DNA from: JAWXBM01 sp964470455
Lineage (GTDB): Bacteria; Pseudomonadota; Gammaproteobacteria; Xanthomonadales; SZUA-36
Reading direction: 5' to 3'
Assembly: GCA_964470455.1 (NCBI GenBank)
Contig: CAYYCX010000169.1
Location: 1-5,058 of the forward strand
DNA length: 5,058 nt
This document shows, piece after piece, positions 1 to 5,058 of this stretch; position 1 is the stretch's first letter; each line of letters starts with the position of its first letter. A model generated the notes under the pieces. That model did not search any database, had not been told where the DNA came from, and saw only the letters and a list, made by a program, of their open reading frames with translations. The position numbers and the translations under genes were made by a program.

Positions 1-1647
1 CCCCCGGTCAAAACCGACATACCCGGGCGGCGCCCCCACCAGGCGTGACACCGAGTGCGCTTCCATGTATTCCGACATGTCGAAGCGGATCAGTTCGATA
101 CCCATGGTGAGAGCCAGCTGTCGCGTCACCTCGGTTTTGCCCACACCCGTGGGCCCGGCAAACAGGAATGAACCGATCGGCTTGTCGGCATCACCCAGCC
201 CGGAACGGGACATTTTGATGGCGGCGGAGAGCGCATCGATGGCGTCATCCTGCCCGAACACCACCAGCTTCAGGTCGCGATCGAGGTTGCGCAGCGCATC
301 GCGGTCGGAACGCGAAACCTGTTTGGCCGGAATGCGTGCCATGTGCGCGATGATTTCTTCGATATCGTGCTCGTCCAGCACCGTCTTGCGGGTGCTTTCA
401 GGCTGCAGGCGCTGGCGCGCGCCGGCTTCGTCAATCACATCGATGGCCTTGTCGGGAAGTTGCCGGTCATTGATATGCCGCGCCGAGAGTTCAGCCGCCG
501 CAACCAGTGCCGCATCGGTGTATTCCACGTGGTGATGCTCTTCAAAGCGGTCTTTCAGGCCACGCAGGATTTCCACCGTTTCATGAACGCTGGGCTCGTC
601 GATGTCGATTTTCTGGAAACGCCGCGCCAGTGCCCGGTCTTTTTCAAACACGCCGCGGAATTCCTGGAACGTGGTGGAACCCATGCAGCGCAATTCACCG
701 GAAGCCAGTACCGGCTTGATGAGGTTGGACGCATCCATCACCCCACCCGATGCCGCGCCGGCGCCGATGATGGTATGAATTTCGTCAATGAACAGGATGG
801 CGCCGCGATCGCTCTTCAATTCCGCGATCACCGCCTTCAGGCGTTTTTCAAAATCACCGCGGTACTTGGTGCCGGCCAGCAGCGAACCCAGATCAAGCGC
901 GTAAATCGTGGCGTTGGCGAGGATTTCCGGCACTTCTTTCCTGACGATCCTGAGGGCCAGGCCTTCGGCCATGGCCGTCTTGCCCACACCAGCCTCACCC
1001 ACCAGCAGGGGGTTGTTCTTGCGCCGGCGGCACAACACCTGGATGGTGCGCTCAATTTCCGGGCCGCGCCCAATCAGCGGATCGATTTCGTCCTTGCGTG
1101 CGCGCTCGTTCAGGTTGGCGGTGTAGCGTTCCAGGGCGCTGACCTTGCGCTCGCCGTCTTCGTCCAGGCCGCCGTCCACCACGCCGGGCTCGGCTTCCTT
1201 TTCTTGGCCACCCTCGATCTTGCTCACACCATGCGAAATGTAATTCACCACATCCAGGCGGCTCACATCATGCCGGTGCAGCAGGTAGCAGGCGTAGGAA
1301 TCCTTTTCGCTGAAAATGGCCACCAGCACATTGGCGCCCAGCACTTCGTCCTTGCCGGCCGACTGGACGTGATACAGCGCACGTTGCAAAACGCGCTGGA
1401 AACCGATGGTGGGCTGGGTGTCGCGGACATCATCGTCTTTCAGCAGTGGCACGGTGTCTTCCAACACCTTGCGGATCTCCTTTTCCAGCTGTTTGACTTC
1501 GGCACCGCAGGCGCTGAGGATGGCCAGCGCCGAGCCGTTGTCCAGCAAGGCGAGCAACATATGCTCAACCGTCAGGAACTCATGCCGTCGCTCACGCGCC
1601 TCCTGGTAGGCCTTGCTGATGGAAAGTTCCAGATCCTTGCTAAACAT
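1..1647 (-). CDS. clpA: ClpA, ATPase/unfoldase subunit of the ClpAP protease (3' end outside window)
   Basis: ClpA is a cytoplasmic AAA+ hexamer that unfolds substrates, including those delivered by ClpS, and threads them into the ClpP peptidase. Reading the minus strand from the ATG at 1647 gives 549 codons without a stop, about 70% of the usual ~758 residues. The Clp N-domain spans about residues 1-145 and is followed by an acidic, Gly-rich linker (about 165-185). The first AAA+ module has Walker A GEAGVGKT (217-224), pore loop KYRGDFEKR (261-269, Tyr262), Walker B LFIDE (285-289) and arginine fingers RR (342-343). The second has Walker A GPTGVGKT (498-505) and pore loop GYVGF (542-546, Tyr543). 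The ClpP-binding IGL loop and sensor-2 region lie beyond the left edge. The start is supported by AGGAGA ten bases upstream and by the typical N-terminus MFSKDLELS. It follows clpS on the same strand, so operon transcription is likely, with a possible extra promoter in the long spacer. No frame damage was seen. Confidence 0.98.
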   Translation of the reverse strand, partial: MFSKDLELSISKAYQEARERRHEFLTVEHMLLALLDNGSALAILSACGAEVKQLEKEIRKVLEDTVPLLKDDDVRDTQPTIGFQRVLQRALYHVQSAGKDEVLGANVLVAIFSEKDSYACYLLHRHDVSRLDVVNYISHGVSKIEGGQEKEAEPGVVDGGLDEDGERKVSALERYTANLNERARKDEIDPLIGRGPEIERTIQVLCRRRKNNPLLVGEAGVGKTAMAEGLALRIVRKEVPEILANATIYALDLGSLLAGTKYRGDFEKRLKAVIAELKSDRGAILFIDEIHTIIGAGAASGGVMDASNLIKPVLASGELRCMGSTTFQEFRGVFEKDRALARRFQKIDIDEPSVHETVEILRGLKDRFEEHHHVEYTDAALVAAAELSARHINDRQLPDKAIDVIDEAGARQRLQPESTRKTVLDEHDIEEIIAHMARIPAKQVSRSDRDALRNLDRDLKLVVFGQDDAIDALSAAIKMSRSGLGDADKPIGSFLFAGPTGVGKTEVTRQLALTMGIELIRFDMSEYMEAHSVSRLVGAPPGYVGFDRG

Positions 1648-1657
1648 GATGACCCGA

Positions 1658-1663
1658 TCTCCT
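1658..1663 (-). promoter_or_regulatory. Ribosome binding site of clpA
   Basis: On the minus strand the hexamer AGGAGA lies ten bases before the clpA ATG. It is a good match to the anti-Shine-Dalgarno sequence at a slightly long spacing. It fixes the start at 1647 and contrasts with clpS, which has no such site. Confidence 0.75.
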
Positions 1664-1727
1664 GATTCAGGGGCCTTGCGTAACCTGCCGGACGAATTGG
1701 CCGGTCAGTTCGGAGCACCCTGTCTTC

Positions 1728-1755
1728 ATAATGAGGGCTGGCAAGCGCGCTTCAA
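1728..1755 (-). promoter_or_regulatory. Weak candidate promoter for clpA alone
   Basis: Minus strand: TTGAAG (-35, 1755-1750), a 16-bp spacer, then CATTAT (-10, 1733-1728). Each hexamer matches the sigma-70 consensus at 4 of 6 positions. Transcription would begin near 1721, leaving a leader of about 75 nt before clpA. The unusually long clpS-clpA gap gives room for such a promoter, but the match is weak and could be chance. Confidence 0.25.
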
Positions 1756-1758
1756 GGT

Positions 1759-1841
1759 TTCAGACCCTGACCTCAAACCTGCTCCCCCAGACTTTCTCCG
1801 TCAGATTTTTTCCTTCAAACGTGTTCCCTCAAACTTTCTCC
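1759..1841 (-). repeat. Degenerate 14-bp tandem repeat in the clpS-clpA spacer
   Basis: Five units in exact 14-bp register start at plus-strand positions 1772, 1786, 1800, 1814 and 1828. They read CTCAAACCTGCTCC, CCCAGACTTTCTCC, GTCAGATTTTTTCC, TTCAAACGTGTTCC and CTCAAACTTTCTCC. A poorer sixth copy (TTCAGACCCTGACC, 1759-1772) overlaps its neighbour by one base. Positions 3, 4, 6, 12, 13 and 14 of the unit are invariant in the five good copies. On the clpS-clpA mRNA strand each good unit begins with GGA and carries TYTG in its second half, so the transcript is purine-rich. The unit at 1828-1841 includes the clpS stop and its last three sense codons. The array accounts for much of the extra spacer length. 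No similar repeat is known to me; function unknown. Confidence 0.8.
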
Positions 1842-2149
1842 ATGGTGCATTTCAGCGGGTGTTCATGCTCGCGCGCATACTCGCTCACCTGCACCACCTT
1901 GGTCTCGGCAATTTCAAACGTGAAGACACCACAAACGCCCTTGCCGCGCGTGTGCACATGCAGCATCACCTGGGTGGCGCGGTCGTGGCTCATGTGGAAA
2001 AAAATCTTGAGGATCTCGATCACGAAATCCATGGGAGTGTAGTCGTCATTCAGCAGGATCACCCGGTACATGGGCGGAAGCATGACCTCCGGCCGCGCTT
2101 CTTCGAGCGCAATTCCGTGGTCTTTGTGTGATTCGAGATCCTGTCCCAT
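1829..2149 (-). CDS. clpS: ClpS, N-degron adaptor of ClpAP
   Basis: ClpS binds the N-terminal Leu, Phe, Tyr or Trp of N-degron substrates and docks on the ClpA N-domain to deliver them for degradation. The product is 106 residues, the same length as E. coli ClpS. A variable N-terminal tail (about 1-25) precedes the folded domain. Pocket residues fall at the same numbers as in E. coli: Asn34-Asp35-Asp36, Thr38, gatekeeper Met40, His66 and Leu99. Conserved blocks include NDDYTPMDFV (34-43), VCGVFT and the C-terminal YAREHEHPL. The start is fixed because an in-frame TAA lies only a few codons upstream (2161-2159) with no other start between. There is no Shine-Dalgarno sequence before the ATG; a candidate -10 ends seven bases upstream, suggesting a leaderless message. 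The last codons (Glu-Lys-Val-stop) lie in the first unit of the 14-bp repeat. clpA follows after 181 bp. Confidence 0.98.
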   Translation of the reverse strand: MGQDLESHKDHGIALEEARPEVMLPPMYRVILLNDDYTPMDFVIEILKIFFHMSHDRATQVMLHVHTRGKGVCGVFTFEIAETKVVQVSEYAREHEHPLKCTMEKV

Positions 2150-2155
2150 GGCGCG

Positions 2156-2185
2156 ATTTTAACGTAGCCGACCGGTTCGAGTCGA
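2156..2185 (-). promoter_or_regulatory. Candidate clpS promoter giving a leaderless mRNA
   Basis: Minus strand: TCGACT (-35, 2185-2180, 4 of 6 consensus), an 18-bp spacer, then TAAAAT (-10, 2161-2156, 5 of 6). Six bases (CGCGCC) separate the -10 from the clpS ATG, so the expected first transcribed base is the A of the ATG itself. The lack of any Shine-Dalgarno sequence upstream fits this. The spacer contains AACCGGTC immediately after the -35, as does the acnA promoter. The placement is suggestive but the start point has not been measured. Confidence 0.5.
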
Positions 2186-2279
2186 TGCCCTGTGAGACAA
2201 CCCATCGGTTCAAAACGGCCGCACGGCAGAATGCGATGCGGGGCTTTAGCTTTCGGGTGAATGGCCCCATTTAAGCGGC

Positions 2280-3473
2280 ATGTTTGCCCAAAGCTTCAAA
2301 AATAGCTCCAGAAAATCCAGCAATCCACTGACCCTGGTCGCCATGTCGGGCGGCGTGGATTCCTCGGTGGCTGCGCTGCTGTTGCAGCAGCAGGGTCGCC
2401 CTGTGGCCGGCATGTTCATGAAGAACTGGGAAGAAGACGACCGCACCGGCGACAGCTCCGGCCACTGCCCCGCCGAGCAGGATGCCGCCGACGCTATGGG
2501 CGTAGCGCGAAAGCTGGGCATCGAGTTGCATACTCGCAATTTTTCCGCCGAATACTGGGATGGCGTATTTGAGAATTTCATCGCCGAGTACCAGGCCGGA
2601 CGCACGCCCAATCCCGACATTCTCTGCAACCGTGAAATCAAGTTCAAAACTTTCCTGGAACACGCCCGCGACCTGGGCGCTGAACGCATCGCCACCGGGC
2701 ATTATGTGCGCTCGGATGAACGGGATGGCGCCCACCGCCTGTTGCGCGGCCTTGACCACAACAAGGACCAAAGTTACTTTCTGTACACGCTGGGCCAGCA
2801 GCAACTGGCCTGCGCCGATTTCCCGGTAGGTGCCTTGGCAAAACCGGTGGTAAGGCAAATGGCCCTGGATGCCGGCTTCAAGGTACACGACAAGAAAGAC
2901 AGCACTGGCATCTGCTTTATCGGTGAGCGCGATTTCCGCAGTTTCCTGGCCAATTATGTGGACAGTGAACCGGGCGAAATACGGACACCGGAAGGCCAGC
3001 TGATCGGTGAACACCGAGGCCTGGCATTCCATACCCTGGGACAACGCCAGGGGCTGGGCATTGGCGGCGTGCGCGGTTTTCCCGACGCGCCCTGGTATGT
3101 CCTGCACAAGGACCTTCGAGCCAATGTGCTGTATGTCGGGCAGGAACACGACCATCCCTGGCTGCTGTCGCGCCGCGTTGTGGCCCACGGCCTGAGCTGG
3201 ACTGTCGCCCCCCCGGAAACCGGACAGGCCCTGCAGGCCCAGGTGCGTTATCGCCAGGCGGCCCAGGACTGCCGGGTGACGGCAATGGACGACGGGTCGC
3301 TCGAAGTCGAGTTCGCACAGCCCCAAAGGGCGGTTACACCGGGCCAGTCCATCGTCCTGTACGACGGTGAGGTCTGCCTTGGGGGCGGCATCATCCAGCA
3401 TTCCGACACGCCCCCGTCCAGCGAACATTCGCGGAAACCCTCCCCGACCCCTGCAGAGATAGCGCCCGCATGA
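2280..3473 (+). CDS. mnmA: MnmA, tRNA-specific 2-thiouridylase
   Basis: MnmA (formerly TrmU) activates U34 of tRNA-Lys, -Glu and -Gln with ATP and inserts sulfur received through the IscS-Tus relay, making the s2U of mnm5s2U. The product has 397 residues against about 368 in E. coli. The PP-loop SGGVDSS is at 23-29, followed by MKNWEEDD (47-54), PNPDILCN with nucleophile Cys116, ATGHYVR (138-144), NKDQSYFLY (161-169), and STGICFIGER with second catalytic Cys212. The Cys-Cys distance (96) matches the family (97 in E. coli). The C-terminal barrel ends at GGGIIQ (368-373). A Pro/Ser-rich tail of 24 residues follows. The motif near residue 63 is HCPAEQD rather than the enterobacterial YCTAAAD. 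The start is the only ATG, GTG or TTG after an in-frame TAG at 2247; Met22 would remove the first beta-strand. Its ribosome site is weak and I see no clear promoter in the 130-bp region divergent to clpS. hflD overlaps its stop. Confidence 0.97.
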   Translation: MFAQSFKNSSRKSSNPLTLVAMSGGVDSSVAALLLQQQGRPVAGMFMKNWEEDDRTGDSSGHCPAEQDAADAMGVARKLGIELHTRNFSAEYWDGVFENFIAEYQAGRTPNPDILCNREIKFKTFLEHARDLGAERIATGHYVRSDERDGAHRLLRGLDHNKDQSYFLYTLGQQQLACADFPVGALAKPVVRQMALDAGFKVHDKKDSTGICFIGERDFRSFLANYVDSEPGEIRTPEGQLIGEHRGLAFHTLGQRQGLGIGGVRGFPDAPWYVLHKDLRANVLYVGQEHDHPWLLSRRVVAHGLSWTVAPPETGQALQAQVRYRQAAQDCRVTAMDDGSLEVEFAQPQRAVTPGQSIVLYDGEVCLGGGIIQHSDTPPSSEHSRKPSPTPAEIAPA

Positions 3474-4090
3474 GTAAGCAACGCCAAGACCGCACCCTGG
3501 CCCTGGCCGGCGTGTTGCAGGCCACTGAACTGGTCCGACAGGCCGCCTGGCACGGCACCTGGTCAGGTTATGCCGCCAGCGCCAGCCTGGACTCCCTGTT
3601 CCGTCTCGAAGCGGAAACCGTGGAAGAGATCTATGGTGACCGCAAACGGATGCGTCTGGGTCTCGAAACTCTGATCTCCGTGCTGCAGGGCGACCAGGCC
3701 AGCAACGACGCCCTGCGCTACGCCATTGCGCTGTTGCAGATCGAGCGGCGCTTCAGGGCGGACAAGAGCCTGCAGGAGAAAATCGGCGAGGGGCTGGAGG
3801 ATATTGAACGCGCTTCCGGTGAGTTGGCCGAAGAGGCAGTTGAGGAATACAAGGCAGAGAAAGTAGCTGTGCTCTACACTGAAACCATCAGCCAGTTGCA
3901 ACCCCGCATTGTGGTAAATGGCAGGCCACAATTCCTGAAAACAGAGCGGGTGGTGAACTGGGTGCGCAGCCTGCTGTTATCTGGCCTGCGCTCCGCAGTG
4001 CTGTGGGATCAGCTGGGTGGCGGTCGCCTGGAACTGATGTTCGGGCGACGCAGGCTTCTTGACCAGGCACGGGAACTGCTGCACGGCTGA
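3470..4090 (+). CDS. hflD: HflD, high-frequency-lysogenization protein homologue
   Basis: HflD (YcfC) is a mainly alpha-helical protein peripherally attached to the inner membrane. In E. coli it binds the lambda CII activator and lowers lysogeny; its normal cellular role is not settled. The product is 206 residues against 213 in E. coli. Family blocks are TLALAGVLQATELVRQ (9-24), the RLGLETLISVLQGD region (62-75), QPRIVVNG (144-151), and the strongly conserved C-terminus around AVLWDQLGGGRLELMF (176-191). There is no signal peptide or membrane span. A charged, probably helical stretch lies at about 98-130. The ATG overlaps the mnmA stop as ATGA, and only a weak AGAGA lies upstream, so translation is probably coupled to mnmA. 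That same gene pair occurs across many gammaproteobacteria, supporting the call. The usual next gene, purB, is absent here. Confidence 0.95.
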   Translation: MSKQRQDRTLALAGVLQATELVRQAAWHGTWSGYAASASLDSLFRLEAETVEEIYGDRKRMRLGLETLISVLQGDQASNDALRYAIALLQIERRFRADKSLQEKIGEGLEDIERASGELAEEAVEEYKAEKVAVLYTETISQLQPRIVVNGRPQFLKTERVVNWVRSLLLSGLRSAVLWDQLGGGRLELMFGRRRLLDQARELLHG

Positions 4091-4139
4091 GTAAACCCGC
4101 GCGCGGCCCGTGCGAGTGACCGTGAATGCACGCAAGTTG

Positions 4140-4166
4140 CCCGAAACTCGGGTGAATGCGGTTTTT
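4140..4166 (+). terminator. Weak possible terminator after hflD
   Basis: A short hairpin, CCCGA (4140-4144), loop AAC, TCGGG (4148-4152), is followed nine bases later by TTTTT (4162-4166). The five-bp stem and the gap before the T-run make it a poor intrinsic terminator. It is simply the best candidate in the hflD-acnA spacer; transcription may instead end by Rho or read on into acnA. Confidence 0.2.
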
Positions 4167-4231
4167 GCCCTGTGATCGTTCCGGCGTATCAGCGATAATA
4201 GCGGGCTCGAAAGCCTCCAGAACGGCCACAA

Positions 4232-4260
4232 TTGACGCAACCGGTCAATTAACCGATAAG
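4232..4260 (+). promoter_or_regulatory. Sigma-70-like promoter of acnA
   Basis: TTGACG (-35, 4232-4237, 5 of 6 consensus), exactly 17 bp, then GATAAG (-10, 4255-4260, 4 of 6). Transcription should begin near 4267, giving a leader of about 82 nt before acnA. The spacer and the early transcribed region are made of 12-bp repeat units, so regulation by a repeat-binding protein is conceivable. A second -10-like sequence, GATAAT (4194-4199), has no good -35 at proper distance. Confidence 0.55.
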
Positions 4261-4284
4261 GCAACGGGTCAGGCAACCGGTCAG
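4237..4284 (+). repeat. 12-bp tandem repeat across the acnA promoter
   Basis: Four consecutive 12-bp units begin at 4237, 4249, 4261 and 4273: GCAACCGGTCAA, TTAACCGATAAG, GCAACGGGTCAG and GCAACCGGTCAG. The first and last agree at 11 of 12 positions, the third differs from the last by one base, and the second is the most diverged and supplies the -10 hexamer. Units 1 and 4 contain the palindrome ACCGGT. The array runs from the last base of the -35, through the spacer and -10, into the predicted leader. It may be a multi-site operator or a neutral slippage product. Confidence 0.75.
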
Positions 4285-4338
4285 TCGGATGGCTTCTGGA
4301 ATCGGAATTTGCAACAGATTTTGTACTTTAAATACTCC

Positions 4339-4343
4339 GGAGA
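4339..4343 (+). promoter_or_regulatory. Ribosome binding site of acnA
   Basis: GGAGA lies five bases before the ATG at 4349, a normal spacing. An ATG-TAA pair (4344-4349) sits between them and shares one base with the acnA ATG, but it is too close to the GGAG to be a good start itself. Confidence 0.7.
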
Positions 4344-4348
4344 ATGTA

Positions 4349-5058
4349 ATGGGTGACTCTTTTTCAACCGCCAGTACGCTGAAAATCGATGGCAAGGATT
4401 ACCAATACTTCAGTTTGCCGAAACTGGCTGAAACGCTGCCGGTCAAGCGCCTGCCGTTCAGCCTGAAAATCCTGCTGGAAAACCTGTTGCGGAATGAAAA
4501 CGGTATCGATGTAACCAAAAACGACATCGAGGCCTTGTGCCGATGGGATGCCAAGGCTGAGCCCGACACCGAAATCGCATTCACGCCGGCCCGCGTGGTG
4601 CTGCAGGATTTCACCGGCGTTCCCGCGGTTGTCGACCTCGCCGCCATGCGCGACGCCATGACGGCCCTGGGCGGCTCGCCCAGCCAGATCAATCCACTGT
4701 CTCCCGCGGAACTGGTCATTGACCACTCGGTGCAGGTCGACAGCTACGGCGCCGCGGATTCACTGGACATCAACAATCGCATCGAATTCCAGCGCAACAA
4801 CGAACGCTACAGCTTCCTGCGCTGGGGCCAGAATGCGTTCAGCAATTTCAAGGTCGTGCCGCCAAACACCGGCATCGTGCACCAGGTCAATCTCGAGCAC
4901 CTGGCGCGCGTGGTGTTTGGCAATGAAGGCGTGGCTTACCCGGATACCGTGGTGGGCACGGATTCACACACCACCATGATCAACGGCATCGGCGTGCTGG
5001 GCTGGGGCGTGGGTGGTATCGAAGCCGAGGCAGCCATGTTGGGCCAGCCGATCACCAT
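4349..5058 (+). CDS. acnA: AcnA-type aconitate hydratase (3' end outside window)
   Basis: Aconitase is a cytoplasmic [4Fe-4S] enzyme that interconverts citrate and isocitrate through cis-aconitate in the TCA and glyoxylate cycles. The window holds 236 codons plus two bases, about a quarter of the usual ~890 residues, all from the N-terminal part. It matches the AcnA/IRP1 branch rather than AcnB: FSLPKL (21-26), LPFSLKILLENLLR (35-48), QDFTGVPAVVDLAAMR (86-101), NPLSPAELVIDHSV (115-128, with Asp125-His126), PPNTGIVHQVNLEHL (171-185) and VGTDSHTTMINGIGVLGWG (202-220). The three cluster cysteines (CTNTSNP and CTTCIGNSG in E. coli) lie past the right edge, so cluster binding cannot be checked here. 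The start has a good GGAGA site, and homology begins within about 15 residues of it. It has its own promoter-like sequence and lies 258 bp after hflD. Its presence beside mnmA-hflD differs from the familiar purB arrangement. Confidence 0.97.
   Translation, partial: MGDSFSTASTLKIDGKDYQYFSLPKLAETLPVKRLPFSLKILLENLLRNENGIDVTKNDIEALCRWDAKAEPDTEIAFTPARVVLQDFTGVPAVVDLAAMRDAMTALGGSPSQINPLSPAELVIDHSVQVDSYGAADSLDINNRIEFQRNNERYSFLRWGQNAFSNFKVVPPNTGIVHQVNLEHLARVVFGNEGVAYPDTVVGTDSHTTMINGIGVLGWGVGGIEAEAAMLGQPIT

Noticed and set aside
343..1665. A 440-codon open frame on the plus strand opposite clpA
   Set aside because: It lies wholly antisense to an intact, highly conserved clpA; its composition (His, Gln, Phe rich) matches no family I know and is what the complement of GC-biased codons produces.
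1613..2131. A 172-codon plus-strand frame spanning the clpS-clpA spacer
   Set aside because: Most of it is antisense to clpS and the rest reads through the tandem repeat; no homology recognised and no ribosome site.
2271..3428. A 385-codon open frame on the minus strand opposite mnmA
   Set aside because: Antisense shadow of an intact mnmA with no recognisable domain.
4097..4106. CCGCGCGCGG palindrome just after hflD
   Set aside because: Perfect 10-bp palindrome with alternating C and G, but no loop and no following T-run, so not a terminator; expected occasionally in GC-rich DNA.
4309..4333. TTGCAA and TTAAAT as a second acnA promoter
   Set aside because: The spacing is only 13 bp and the start would leave an extremely short leader that removes the ribosome site.
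4344..4349. ATG-TAA start-stop pair overlapping the acnA ATG
   Set aside because: A one-codon frame could in principle tune initiation, but it is one base from the GGAG and so unlikely to be used; probably chance.
4156..4356. A 66-codon reading frame in the hflD-acnA spacer with ATGQ repeats
   Set aside because: The repeats are just the 12-bp DNA array read in frame. There is no properly spaced ribosome site, the predicted acnA promoter lies inside it, and it runs eight bases into acnA.

Overview
This 5-kb window carries five ordinary housekeeping genes of a gammaproteobacterium with moderately high GC. Three are complete (clpS, mnmA, hflD) and two are cut by the window edges (clpA on the left, acnA on the right). 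The assignment rests on HflD, which is largely a gammaproteobacterial protein, on the mnmA-hflD pair, and on strong similarity of all five products to enterobacterial and pseudomonad homologues as I recall them. I cannot name a genus. There are no RNA genes, transposons, CRISPR arrays, prophage genes or defence genes.

Layout. Bases 1-2149 lie on the minus strand: clpS (1829-2149) is followed by clpA (1647 down to the left edge), encoding the N-degron adaptor and the AAA+ unfoldase of the ClpAP protease. The 181-bp gap between them is long for this pair and holds a degenerate 14-bp tandem repeat that starts inside the last codons of clpS. Bases 2150-2279 are a short divergent intergenic region. 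Its minus strand contains a plausible promoter whose predicted start point falls on the clpS ATG, so clpS may be made from a leaderless mRNA. On the plus strand, mnmA (tRNA 2-thiouridylase, 2280-3473) overlaps hflD (3470-4090) by ATGA. A 258-bp gap follows, with a weak hairpin, a good sigma-70-like promoter and a 12-bp tandem repeat woven through that promoter. acnA (aconitase, from 4349) then runs off the right edge.

How the genes relate. ClpS and ClpA act together: ClpS captures proteins with N-degrons and hands them to ClpA, which unfolds them for ClpP (not in the window). MnmA and HflD are translationally coupled. MnmA thiolates U34 of tRNA-Lys/Glu/Gln; HflD is a peripheral membrane protein whose link to MnmA is mainly conserved gene order. 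AcnA (TCA cycle) has its own promoter and is functionally separate. In pseudomonads and enterobacteria mnmA-hflD is typically followed by purB; here acnA occupies that place.

I did not find a new biological system. The features worth a second look are in the spacers: the 14-bp clpS-clpA array, the 12-bp acnA promoter array, the possibly leaderless clpS transcript, and a shared AACCGGTC octamer just downstream of the -35 element in both the clpS and acnA candidate promoters.
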